Assembly: GCF_000281045.1 (NCBI RefSeq)
Contig: NW_008246075.1
Location: 103,111 to 158,517, forward strand
From: Saprolegnia diclina VS20
Lineage: Eukaryota; Oomycota; Saprolegniomycetes; Saprolegniales; Saprolegniaceae
DNA length: 55,407 nucleotides
Reading direction: 5' to 3'
The number at the start of each line of letters is the position of its first letter. The first letter of the stretch is position 1. Below are positions 13,601-23,200 of this stretch, piece after piece. The translations under genes and the position numbers were made by a program. Below the pieces are notes generated by a model, which worked only from the letters and a program-made list of their open reading frames with translations, did no database searches and was not told the origin of the DNA.

Positions 13601-14409
13601 AAGCGTCAGCTCCAGCTTTGTGACGTGCGTCTCGACGGCAATTGGTGACATTTTGGTGGGCTGGTGCAACGACGAATGCACGTGGAACGACGAAAGGAGG
13701 TGGTAGGCTGTCTCGTTGGCGTCTTCGTCGACGTAGATGGCCACGTCGCTTAGCGTCACCGCTTTAAGAAGCTCATCGCTGTCGGCTTTGGACGCGTGGT
13801 CGACGAGGCTGAAGGCGCCAAGTGTCAAGCCGAGGCGAAATCCGCGGCCAGCATAAAACACATGAACGTCATAGAACGTGACGGCAACGCTCTTGAGAAG
13901 CCGATCGAGGAGCGAGCTTGAGAGACCCGCGACCATCCAGGACGACCAAGACGAGGTCGTTGCGCCGTCGGCATGCAGCTCCTGAACCTTGCGGTTCTTT
14001 TCATCGAGCTCGGCTTGTATGTCGTGGCTTGTCTTGGACTCGACTTCGACTTCGACGCCGGTGATTTTGACTTGAACGGGCTGGCGCCAAAACGAAGTCC
14101 AGGGGACCTAACGTGCATTTCTACCGCTTCGTCCGCATCAGAATTGCGTATGTACCTGAATACGGATGCTGCGAATAGCACCATGCACGAGCGTCAAGGG
14201 ACTCTCGGCCGAATTGAAGGCGGTCGTCTTGAGCTCCTAGTATGACGAAATGCAAAGTTATGGAGAAGGTGGGGTGAGCCTACCACATCCTGGAGGGTCA
14301 GGTCGCCAGCCCAGAGACCGAGCGATACGCTCTCTTGCTCAACGTGGACGAGGTACTTGCGCAGCGCGCGCAGGATCGCCTTGGTGACGGCGTCGCGCAC
14401 AAAGGCCAT
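1657..14409 (-). CDS. VPS13: VPS13-family bridge-like lipid transfer protein with embedded C2 domains
   Basis: A 12.75-kb gene with about 22-23 tiny introns encodes roughly 3,800-3,900 residues. The N-terminus at 14409 reads MAFVRDAV...SLGLWAGDLTLQDV, a Chorein_N signature, and continues with VPS13-type repeats. The exon at about 11.5-8.65 kb is one open frame of about 980 codons. The VAB/SHR-binding region is clear: VLYAPYWLVNYTPYALQYKQ near 7.65 kb, KYTWSKGFSLEALG near 7.2 kb and IGYRIENQTSNHLLFYRQ near 6.5 kb. Two beta-rich C2-like segments follow, one near 5.3-5.5 kb (LVTVVSAMGL) and one near 4.3-4.4 kb (LRVVILEGRGFAGKGD), separated by a Lys-rich helical stretch. The APT1/ATG2-C-like end contains LVGAMNFMGNPVGLAA and GGLLGGLTGLLVDPMRG. 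The stop is TAG at 1657-1659. VPS13 proteins move phospholipids along a hydrophobic groove at organelle contact sites. Example junctions: exon 1 14409-14284, exon 2 14236-14156, exon 3 14107-13533. The 7.69-kb intron is optional, being 51 nt and in frame either way. Confidence 0.93.
9597..9645 (-). repeat. Trinucleotide-rich run encoding an Asp/Asn tract in VPS13
   Basis: A (TCATTG)-like imperfect repeat lies inside the large VPS13 exon. On the coding strand it gives an acidic, low-complexity DANDNDNDDNDDQDE linker. It is likely a length-variable disordered loop. Confidence 0.7.
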
Positions 14410-14536
14410 GGTATTGTGTGCCGGTTGGGAAGCGTCGCGATCAACGCACCAATAAAAACGTCCCGCCGCGATCTTGTGCGCCAATCACAAAAAAGACTCG
14501 ATTTCGGCCAATGGCCTGGTGTCAGATCTTGCAACG
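14410..14536. promoter_or_regulatory. Bidirectional promoter of VPS13 and PPIL6 with three CCAAT boxes
   Basis: Only 127 bp separate the divergent ATGs at 14409 (-) and 14537 (+). The gap contains CCAAT at 14449-14453, 14481-14485 and 14508-14512, all on the plus strand. This dense array suggests NF-Y-type control of both genes. The motif positions are seen directly; the function is inferred. Confidence 0.5.
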
Positions 14537-15551
14537 ATGGCCGACGAGAGCGTCGTGATCGAGGTTGCGGGCGTCCTGTCGGACCCGGCTTTCCAGCGCA
14601 TGCGCCACCTCGCGCTCACCTTGCGCGAGCATGTGGACGGTGTCTCGCTCTTGATCAAAGCCCTTCTCGAAGTCGACTACGCGCCCTTCTTGTACAAGGA
14701 AGGCCTCTTCCAGGAGTTTCCGCAGCACCCGGCCAGTGCGCCAATCGCATTTGTGCCACCGTCGCCGTCCGCCGCATCGAGCTCGACAGGCAACACCTAC
14801 ATTGGCGAGGCCGAAGCTTTCGCCGAGTTTTGCGCCATCAAGTACGGCCTGCCCGAGACGCTCCCAGAGCCAGAAGCCAAAGCGCTGGCCGTCGACGCAT
14901 GGCGCACGTACCGCGAGCGGTCGGGGCACGAGTTTTGCTATCTGAAGTTTGTCGTCGACGAGCACGCCGTGACGCCGCGCGACGAGCCTGTCGTCGTAGA
15001 GCTCTACACGGACACGTGCCCGAAAGCATGCGAGAATTTTGCCAAGCTCTGCGACTCAGGCTACGCTGGTCTGCCAGTGCACCGTATCGTTGCTGGCGGC
15101 TGGATTCAGTCGGGCGACGTCGAGCGCGACGGCCGAGGCGACGGGCGTGGCGGCTGCGTCGTTGCTGCCGACGGTGTCTTTGAAGACGAGACCTTTTGCA
15201 TCTCGCACGACCAGCCCGGCATTCTCGTACGTACTCGCAAAGTGCAACCTCAAAGCGCAATCTCAAAGTGCAATCTCAAATGCAATCTCAAAATGTACTA
15301 CTAGTCGATGGCCAACACTGGCCCCCACACGAACGGCGCCCAGTTCTTCATCACGCTTGCACCGCTACCGTGGCTCGACAAGAACAAAGGTGCGCTCCGA
15401 ATAGCCTTCTTCGACCAACAATGCGCTAGTTGCCTTTGGGCGCGTCGTCAGTGGTCTGCAGACTGTCCATGCGGTTGGGCGGCTGCAAACCGTCAACGAG
15501 CGTCCGATCACGTCCTGCATCATCGCCGAGTGTGGTCGTCTGCCTCTCTGA
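14537..15551 (+). CDS. PPIL6: Cyclophilin-type peptidyl-prolyl isomerase, PPIL6-like
   Basis: Three exons (14537-15226, 15305-15389, 15430-15551) give 298 residues. The first about 140 residues (EVAGVLSDPAFQRMRHLAL...) are outside the cyclophilin fold and resemble the N-terminal extension of animal PPIL6. The cyclophilin domain follows with VVVELYTDTCPKACENFAKL, HRIVAGGWIQSGDV, DETFCISHDQPGILSMAN, NGAQFFITLAPLPWLDKNK and VAFGRVVSGL, ending in NERPITSCIIAECG, close to the PPIL6 C-terminus. The catalytic Arg of HRIV, the NGAQFFITL core and a Trp near the cyclosporin-contact position are present, so activity is plausible. PPIL6 is typically found in ciliated or flagellated eukaryotes, which fits a zoospore-forming organism. 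The gene is divergent to VPS13. Intron 1 contains a small tandem repeat. The PPIL6 call rests on recalled family similarity along the full length. Confidence 0.85.
15237..15298 (+). repeat. Short tandem repeat inside PPIL6 intron 1
   Basis: About four copies of a 12-13-bp unit, CTCAAAGTGCAAT with variants, run head-to-tail through the 78-nt intron at 15227-15304. They make it longer than the usual 40-50 nt. The copies are slightly degenerate (AAGCGCAAT, AAGTGCAAT, AATGCAAT). Confidence 0.8.
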
Positions 15552-15627
15552 GCATCATCCTCTCCTCCACCAAAGACAATGGAGCACAGGCATGTGTATA
15601 TAATAAAATAAGAGGATGCAATGTCGT

Positions 15628-16718
15628 CTATAAGCCGGTTGGCAGCGTATCGGCCTCGAGCATCTCGGCGAGGTCGATCAAGTCGTGGATGCTGGCAATC
15701 TGCAAGCAATAAGAATGTGCGCTAAGAACGCAGATCAAATGCTGCTCGTACCTTGACAAAGGGCATGGCGCAGGCACTGCTGGCCGACTCCTCCTCGGGG
15801 CCATCCCCAATCCCGATAAACTCGTGGTCCTCGTGGCCGTACTGCGCCTGAATCGTCTCAAAGCAATGCTTCTTTCGAACGTGGGACGACGAGTAAATCA
15901 TGTCGGGCGGAAACCACTTGTCCAGGTCGTAGATGAGGCACTTGCAGAGGGCCGGCACGAGCTGCGAGTTGGTCACGACAATGTTCTTGTAGCCGCGCGC
16001 CGTGGCCGCTTGCAGCGCGCGCTGCGCTGTTGCCCCCCAGTTGTCGCCAAACGCATCGATCGAGTCGCGGAGGTCGGCGCAAAAGTCGGCCTCGGGCGTC
16101 CCGGCCGTCAAGAACGCGACCGACTCGAGGCGCTCGTAGATCTGCCGAATGCGCCGGTAGCGGTACGCGAGCTTGCGGAGCCGATCGGCGCTGCCCACTG
16201 CGTCCTGCGTCATCGCGTCGCTGTTGAAGTCATAGTCGTCCAGGCACACGCCGTCGTCGTAGCGCGTCATGAGGCTCACGTGTTCAATGTCTTCCTACAC
16301 AAAGGCTCAGCAACGCCATCCGAGCCATGCAAGCTACCTTTTCCAGCTCGTCAAAGAAGAGGTGTTTCTCGAGGATGGTAAAGACAAAGCACATCATGCT
16401 TTCGCCGAGGGCCATGCTCGCGTCGGCAATGCGTCCGGCGCGCTTGGCGTACGTGCCATTGCAGAGCGAGCTAAAGAGCAGCAACGTCTCGTCAAGGTCC
16501 CAGATGAGCACTTTGGTCTTCTTCGTTGCTGTTGGCGGTGCGTACACCATGTTGTCCAAGAGGTCGAGGTTCAAGCCGTCGAGGAGCTCGGGCCTGTGGT
16601 GCATGAAGAAGGCCGCGTCCGACGCGCAGGTCGATGGAAGGACAGAGGATGGTCGCGCCTTCTTGGCCTTGCTGCCCGAGGGCCCTTGCGCACTGTCGAC
16701 CACCTTGCGCTTCATCAT
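15628..16718 (-). CDS. EYA: Eyes-absent (EYA) family HAD phosphatase
   Basis: Three exons (16718-16338, 16294-15752, 15699-15628) encode 331 residues. After a short Lys-rich, NLS-like N-terminus (KRKVVDS...KAKKARPS) comes the EYA domain. It shows VLIWDLDETLLLFSSL with nucleophile Asp74 and Asp76, NGTYAKRAG, HLFFDELEKEDIEHVS, KLAYRYRRIRQIYERL, the motif-II-like IVVTNSQLVPALCKCL, IYSSSHVRKKHCF and GIGDGPEEESA (motif IV). It ends with SIHDLIDLAEMLEAD. EYA proteins are Asp-based protein tyrosine phosphatases and, in animals, transcription cofactors. The length matches the bare plant-type EYA rather than animal proteins with long transactivation regions. Start 16718 is chosen over the adjacent in-frame ATG at 16715. 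Both introns are 43-52 nt. This is a strong call. Confidence 0.93.
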
Positions 16719-17937
16719 GGTCGTTACGATCTGTTGTTCGATTTGACCAAGTGCTGGAAAACAAGTGCAAGCGACTCGGTCATCTCATTTTTGTTATCTT
16801 GGTCTTTGTATGCTGCGCGTGAGCAATATTTCGCATTTTCATTTTTTCTCAATACTGTCTCGCTTGCACTGGGATCGACTCGCCGCTGCCACCACTAGTA
16901 GCTAGCTGCTCGCTGCCGCAGTGGGCGTGCGAGCTGTCTGCACTAAAATATATACGTCGACATCTACGCTAGCCTACCGTGTTGACGTGGGTGGCAACGT
17001 TTACGGGGACAGTTGCATGCACCTGCCACTCTCCTGCGCACTTGGCTGTCTCGTGGCCTGTCCATCGGCTCGATAGACGTGTCGGGGCAAACAGCCGACG
17101 TCGCCAGAGTAGACGAAGGCGATGTGCTACCGCTTGCGTCAACCCTAGATGCGTCGACAGCTCTCATGGGTTGGCAGCACTCGACAGCCTGGTGTTAGAG
17201 ACAGATTGGATAATAACACTTGCAAATGAGACAGTATGGAAATCTTTATATTTCATCGAAGCTTGGCGGTGATTGGTCGACCATATTTCGAATCGAATTG
17301 GGTCGATGACACGGCGTGTGCTGGCAGGCGTCCTGGCTTGGCAGTGGGTGGCAGGCGCCGGCAGTCCCAAGTCGACCAGCCGAGTGAGCGATGGCGAGGA
17401 CGCTTGTGGCTGCCGATATGGGAGGAAGTAGCTAATGACGATCGTCGTTCACGGGCGAATGGGCGTGGCGAGATGCGGGTTCCACGGCCAGCGAATCTGG
17501 TTGGCTTTTCTGATCCGATGACGACGCATTCCTCCCGACGGCTTGGCCGTTGACCAGCGTGCGACGATCCAAGCCATTTGGAGGCGACACGAGGCTGCAC
17601 TGACAATGGTCGACATGCTTCTGAGCGAGCAGGCGCGACCGGTCTTTTCGTTGCTTCGACCGCCGGCCATGGCACCTCGTACGGTGTACATCTGTCATCG
17701 ACCATGCGACGGCGTCCTTGCGCCTGCAAATGCTGCTACCACCAGGAACCAACCGTGTGCAAGCGGTTCATTTGTGCATTGAGTCTGCCGGCGCCATGCG
17801 AGTGTCGAAGCCTCGTCGCGTCGATCCGAGGCGTGGGAAGACGATGGGCTGCACGGATCCGCTCATGAGCACCCAACATGTTGTTGCATTTCTTATCGTG
17901 TTTCGTGTTACGAGACTGGTGGATGCACAGTGTACGA
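16719..17937. other. 1.2-kb spacer with no credible gene
   Basis: This lies between the EYA start and the Rpt4 stop, both on the minus strand. It is moderately GC-rich and full of overlapping open frames on both strands, but none shows a recognisable motif, plausible protein composition or intron grammar. It should contain the EYA promoter. It could hide a fast-evolving or decayed gene around 17.0-17.9 kb, but I cannot support one. Confidence 0.5.
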
Positions 17938-19295
17938 TTAGACCTTGCTGTAGTCCATCTTGCTCTCGAGCTTCTTGGTCTCGGCGAGCTTCCGTGCGGC
18001 CTTCATGAAGTCTTCCTCAACGACGTACTCGCGGTCGGCGCGGATCGCAAAGACGCCGGCTTCTGTGCACACGTTGCGGATGTCGGCGCCGTTGAAGCCG
18101 TCCGTGAGCTTGACGATCGACTCGTAGTCTACGCGCTCTCATGAGACCCGTGGTCAAGACCAAGGCTTCGTACCAATGTCGCCCTTTTTTGTGATGGGCG
18201 CCGAGTGAATCTTGAGAATGTCCATGCGCGACGCTTCGTTCGGGAGCGGGATCTCAATCTTGCGATCCAAGCGGCCCTACATGAGGATGACGATGAGGAT
18301 GAGCATCTTGGCGCTGGATGCAAGAGCACTATGGCATACCGGGCGGAGGAGTGCCGGGTCGAGAATGTCGGGTCGGTTTGTCGCCATGACCATCTTGACC
18401 TGGCCGAGCGAGTCAAAGCCGTCGAGCTGGTTGAGCAACTAGCACGCCACATGGACGCATATGATGAGCCCATCATCCCCTGTATTGACGAACAGACCTC
18501 CATGAGCGTGCGCTGGATTTCGCGGTCGGCCGACGTGCCCTCCGAGAAGCGGCTCCCGCCGATCGCATCGATCTCGTCCATAAAGATGACGCACGGCTGG
18601 TGGTCGCGCGCGTACCCAAACATCTCTCGGATCACGCGCGCCGACTCGCCAATGTACTTGTCCACGATCGCACTGGCGACGACCTTGAGAAACGTTGCGT
18701 TGATGTTGCACGCGAGCGCGCGCGCGAGGAGCGTCTTGCCCGTGCCCGGCGGGCCGTAGAGAAGAACGCCTTTCGGCGGCTTGATGCCGACGCGGAGAAA
18801 GAGCTCTGGGTTCGTGAGCGGCAGCTCGACGACTTCGCGGAGCTCGCGGATTTGTTCGTTGAGGCCGCCAATGCTCGAGAACGAGACGTTGCCCGCGTCT
18901 TCGTTGAGCATGTGGTACACGGTCGGGTCGACCTCGCGCGGCAAGTAGCGCATGATCGTGAGCGTCGTCATGTCGAGCGCGACGCGCGTCCCGCTCTTGA
19001 GCTTGGTCTTGTCGACCTTGGTGCGGCAGCCGACCACGTAGCGCGGGCCGCTGCTGGCCTTGACGATGAAGCGGTCTTCGTCGAGCTGGCGAAGCACTTC
19101 GCCGATGATCATGCCCACGCTCTGAAGCGCCTTGAGGTCGTCCTCGGTCTTGTGGAACTCGCGCACGAGCGTCTTGACGTTCTCGCGCATGCTCTTCACG
19201 CGGCCCTCAACCTCGCGGTGCTCGAGCACCTTGGCGCGGTAGGCCTGGAGCACCGCGTCGCGCTCCGCGCTCTCGGGGGTGCTGCTGCTGCTCAT
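17938..19295 (-). CDS. RPT4: 26S proteasome regulatory AAA-ATPase subunit Rpt4 (PSMC6/S10b)
   Basis: Four exons (19295-18498, 18438-18340, 18276-18174, 18128-17938) encode 396 residues. An N-terminal coiled coil (about 10-60) leads to the OB segment ([22 protein letters not shown]). The AAA module has Walker A GPPGTGKT (181-188), Walker B VIFMDE (236-241), the [19 protein letters not shown] loop with sensor and arginine-finger surroundings, and [13 protein letters not shown]. The C-terminus is a conserved DFMKAARKL...[10 protein letters not shown]. The [21 protein letters not shown] and [15 protein letters not shown] wording is closest to Rpt4/PSMC6 among the six Rpt paralogues. It unfolds substrates and opens the 20S gate as part of the hetero-hexameric base. 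Three introns of 44-62 nt interrupt the ATPase domain. The gene is divergent from ABCA. Confidence 0.95.
18279..18304 (-). repeat. GAT/GAC microsatellite in Rpt4 intron 2
   Basis: The plus strand reads CATGAGGATGACGATGAGGATGAG within the 62-nt intron 18277-18339. It is a simple trinucleotide-derived repeat next to the acceptor site. Confidence 0.6.
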
Positions 19296-20290
19296 CGTCA
19301 CCGTCCGCCCCACAAAGTATATGCGGACTCCGGGATCCGAGATTTCGTACTTAACCGGCCACTTGAACCGGTTCGGATGCTCATGCCTAACCGGATACGT
19401 GCGTAACCGGCACCCATGACGTGGCAGCATGACAACACGTCGTTCAAGATACAACAGCAACATCCGAGGCCCAGAAACCATCGACCGCGGCCAATAAGAT
19501 CGTAGTAGTGGATTGACAACATAGGATTTACACAATTACTGCAAAGACACAAAGGACATTCCAGAATGTGGTTCTAGTACGCTCTAGCTGCGCAACGCAT
19601 GACTAGAAGAGCGAGTCGTCTCGGTGGCTCCACGGACTCGTGTTTGAAGCGACGTGACCCGCGCCATCTATCCTGGTGGCCATCAAGCGCTATTTTGGGC
19701 GACGACCAATCCGAGGTGTGTCTCTTGCTGCGTATCCGCCAAAGATCCATCTGCCCGGGTACGTCGTTTGCATCAACAAGGTAATGTTGTCGTAGTAGCT
19801 CCTGCCGGCCTTTTCATAGCTTGTGCCAAGTCGATTTGCAGAAAAAATCGAGCTCGTATCTGTGCAGTAAACCCTCGCACCTTTACTGGTCCCGTCTTTC
19901 AACGGCCAACTCGAATTCGAACGAAGTCGGAAACGTTGCCATCCCTCAGTCAACAAAGCCCACACCGAACGATGGCTCATAGCTTCTGCAGTTCCCACAA
20001 GTCCTACGCTCGTGTCCAGATCGAAAAGTCGCTAGATCTGCATCTATACAATCTCTTGTGTGATTTCGATCTGTGCCACCGACAGCAATCGCAGCGCCGT
20101 TCCTCCGCCGCCCAATCACGTGCTTGATCGGTCGTTGAAAGTTGTATTCGGTGCGACTCCATGGCTGCAATCAAAAGTCGTTTCGGACGCCCAATTAAGC
20201 TCGGGTTTCGGGTTTCATGCCAAAGCTCACTTGTCGTTTGACGCACTCAAGGACAGTACAACCGCAGAAAGGCCAAGGTCCGTACCAGCT
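19296..20290. other. Divergent intergenic region between Rpt4 and the ABCA gene
   Basis: About 1 kb separates the ATGs of two divergent genes. The Rpt4-proximal part contains the AACCGG cluster and a CCAAT. The remainder (about 19.55-20.29 kb) has open frames on both strands without recognisable protein features. I see no exon that joins convincingly to ABCA. Confidence 0.5.
19353..19410. promoter_or_regulatory. Cluster of four AACCGG sites upstream of Rpt4
   Basis: AACCGG occurs at 19353-19358, 19366-19371, 19389-19394 and 19405-19410. The second copy is extended to the palindrome AACCGGTT (19366-19373). The cluster lies about 58-115 bp upstream of the Rpt4 ATG, and a CCAAT follows at 19491-19495. 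AACCGGTT matches the known CP2/Grainyhead consensus and overlaps some Myb-type sites. Which factor binds here is unknown. Confidence 0.5.
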
Positions 20291-23200
20291 ATGAAGAAGA
20301 AGCGCAGCATGCTGCACCACATCTCGACGTTGCTCTGGAAGAACCGTATCATCAAGCAGCGTCATTGGGTCACGACGCTCATCGAAATTGCAGTCCCGAC
20401 GCTCTTCGTGCTCCTCTTTGCCTACTTCAAGACACTCACGGACAACGAAACCATTCCAAGCGGCTGGCCGCTCAGCACGAACGCCGTGCCCGTGACCATG
20501 GTCAACCCCTACGCGACGTCGGCGTTTGGCGCCGCGTCCAGTCCGGCCGGCGTCTTTATCGCGTCCGAGCCGTCCATGACTGGGCTCCTCCTTGGGTATA
20601 CATACATATTCTACCACTGCATCTCGACACTCTACCCATAGGCTATCGTCCATGTCGTACGACAAGCTGGGCGTGGACGATCGCAGTGCGTCGCCGGCGT
20701 CGTGCAAGGTCCCGTTCACTTACATGGGCTATGTCAACGTCGACCCGGCGTCCCCGTTCGCTGTGCCCACGAGTTGCCCGGGTACAAACGTGAGAGTACG
20801 ATGCAACAGGTCGCTCACAACATGAGCGTAGCCGGTTTGATTCCGCGCAAAATTGCGATTGCGCCAAAGAACGAGTATACGACCAAGTACTTTGGCGGGC
20901 TCATGGCGCAGTGGTACCCTCGTGTCGCGCTCATGAACCGCACCGTCCCCGGCTTCAAGGACGCACTCACCGTCCCGTCGTTTGCCGACTCGGTCATGTA
21001 CTTTGACACGGCCGATGCGCTCCAATCGTATATTTCCGGTATGGTTTCTGCATCTCGATACATTGATACTAACTCGTAACTAGGCTCGGACTATGGCTCG
21101 TCGCGCCAGAATCCATTCCTATACGCTGCAATTGTGTTTGATTCGATGCCGGCGCCCGGCAGTGTCGGGTCGGTCGAGTACACGCTCCGCATGAACTCGA
21201 CGCAGGGCCGCGGTGGGTCCGCGGGCGTTTTGCCCCATACCAATGGCCAAGCGTACCCGGCCGTGAACCCGCTCCAGAAGGACATTGATCGCACGTGGTA
21301 CACGTCGTATACCAAAGCCGGCTTTGCGACGCTCCAGACGCTCGTGACCAAGTTCTTGGCGTGTGCGCCGTCGTATGCCAACGGCGCAGTCGGCGCGTGC
21401 ACAACGACCAAGTCGTCGGCGCCGCTCTCGCAAGCAACTGCGCTCGGCGAGCAGCTCTTTGCGGACGCAGCTGTGCTCGGGGCTATGAAAAACATGATTT
21501 CAGACGCTACGATCCAGTCGCAGCTCGGATCCCCGAACGTCACGGCATTTGCCGAGCAGATTCCGCTTATTGCGTGGGGGCAGCTCGCCATTCCGCTATT
21601 GCAAGCGCCGCAAGCGCTCTTGGCCGCGACAACGTACCCATTTCCAATCCCGAGCTACATCTCGGCGCCGTTCTACGACTTGGTCGGCAACGTCTTCCCG
21701 CTCGTCTTTATTCTGGCGTACCTCTACGCCGTCTCCAAGGTACTTGCAAAATGCCATCGAGACGTGGGTTTGAAGTCGCGATTCTAGGTGCTCGTGGTGC
21801 TTATCCAGGAAAAGGAAACGAAGGCGCGCGAACTGATGAAGATTTTGGGCGTGAGCGAGACGTCGATCGTGTTTTCGTGGTTCGTCACGTACCTTGTCAT
21901 CTTCCTCGTCGCGTCGATTTTGCAATCGCTCGCGGCGACGATGCTCTTTCCCAATACGGACGGCGGTCTTCTCTGGATCTTCTTCTTCCTCTTCTCGATG
22001 ACGATCTGGGCGTACGGCTTCCTTGTCTCGACCTTCTTTTCGAATGCGCGCACCGGGTCGCTCGTCGGCGTCTCGCTCTTCTTTGTCATGTACTTTGTCT
22101 CGGCGGGCTTGACGAGCGCCAGCGAAGGCGGCAAGATGCTCGCATCGCTCCTCTCGCCTGTCGCTCTCGCCATGTGCATTCAGGTACCATGCAATCGTCG
22201 GCGATAAAAACTCATTGTTTGTATGAAGACGCTCGCAGCGTCCGAAGGCGTCTCGGTGGGCATCACGCACAGCACGGCCAACACCGTCTACTCCAACTAC
22301 CGCTTTCAAGGCGGTCTGGGTATGCTCGTGCTCGATTTCTTTTTGTATGCGCTGTTGGCCATGTACCTCGAGCAAGTCGTGCCGAAGGACTATGGCACGC
22401 CCCAGAAGTGGTATTTTCCATTTTCACCAAGCTACTGGTGCGGCGCGGGCAGTGCGCGGGGTCCTGCCAAAGTCGGTGAAATGAAAGTCCTGGATCCGTC
22501 CGTCAAGAACGACAACATTGAGACCGTCGGCACCGAGCTCGAGGTCCATATTTCCGTTTTGCACTGTATCAAAGTATCAGAGTATCAACGGCGCTATGGT
22601 AGAAACAAGAGTCGAACGGCGAAGCGCTTGTGATCCAAGGCATTCGCAAGGTGTTTTCCGTGCCCGGTGGCAAGAAGATTGCGGTGAAAGGCGTCGACCT
22701 CGTCATGTACAAGGACCAAATCACGTGTCTTCTGGGGCACAACGGCGCCGGCAAGGTTGGAGAATATTGTCTATCCAGGGTGAGGACTCACCTTGTGTAG
22801 ACGACGCTCATCTCGATCCTCACGGGCATGATCCCGACGACCGAAGGCGACGCGTTCTTCAACGGCCACCGCCTCACGACGCAGATGAGCGAGATCCGCA
22901 AGTCGCTCGGCATGTGTCCCCAGCACGACGTCCTCTACCCCGACTTGACAGTCCGCGAGCACTTGGTCTTTTACGGCAGCGTCAAGGGCTACACGGGGCG
23001 CGACCTCAACGAAGCGGTCGATGGTACATTGTCCATTTCTCGAATTCGCTCTTGATAGTTTGATACTAGAAAAAATCAAGGAAGTCGGTCTCACGGAGAA
23101 GCGCCATGTCTTTTCGACGGCGCTCTCGGGTGGTATGAAGCGCAAGCTCTCGATCGCGATCGCACTCCTCGGCGACAGCCGCCTCGTCTTCCTCGACGAA

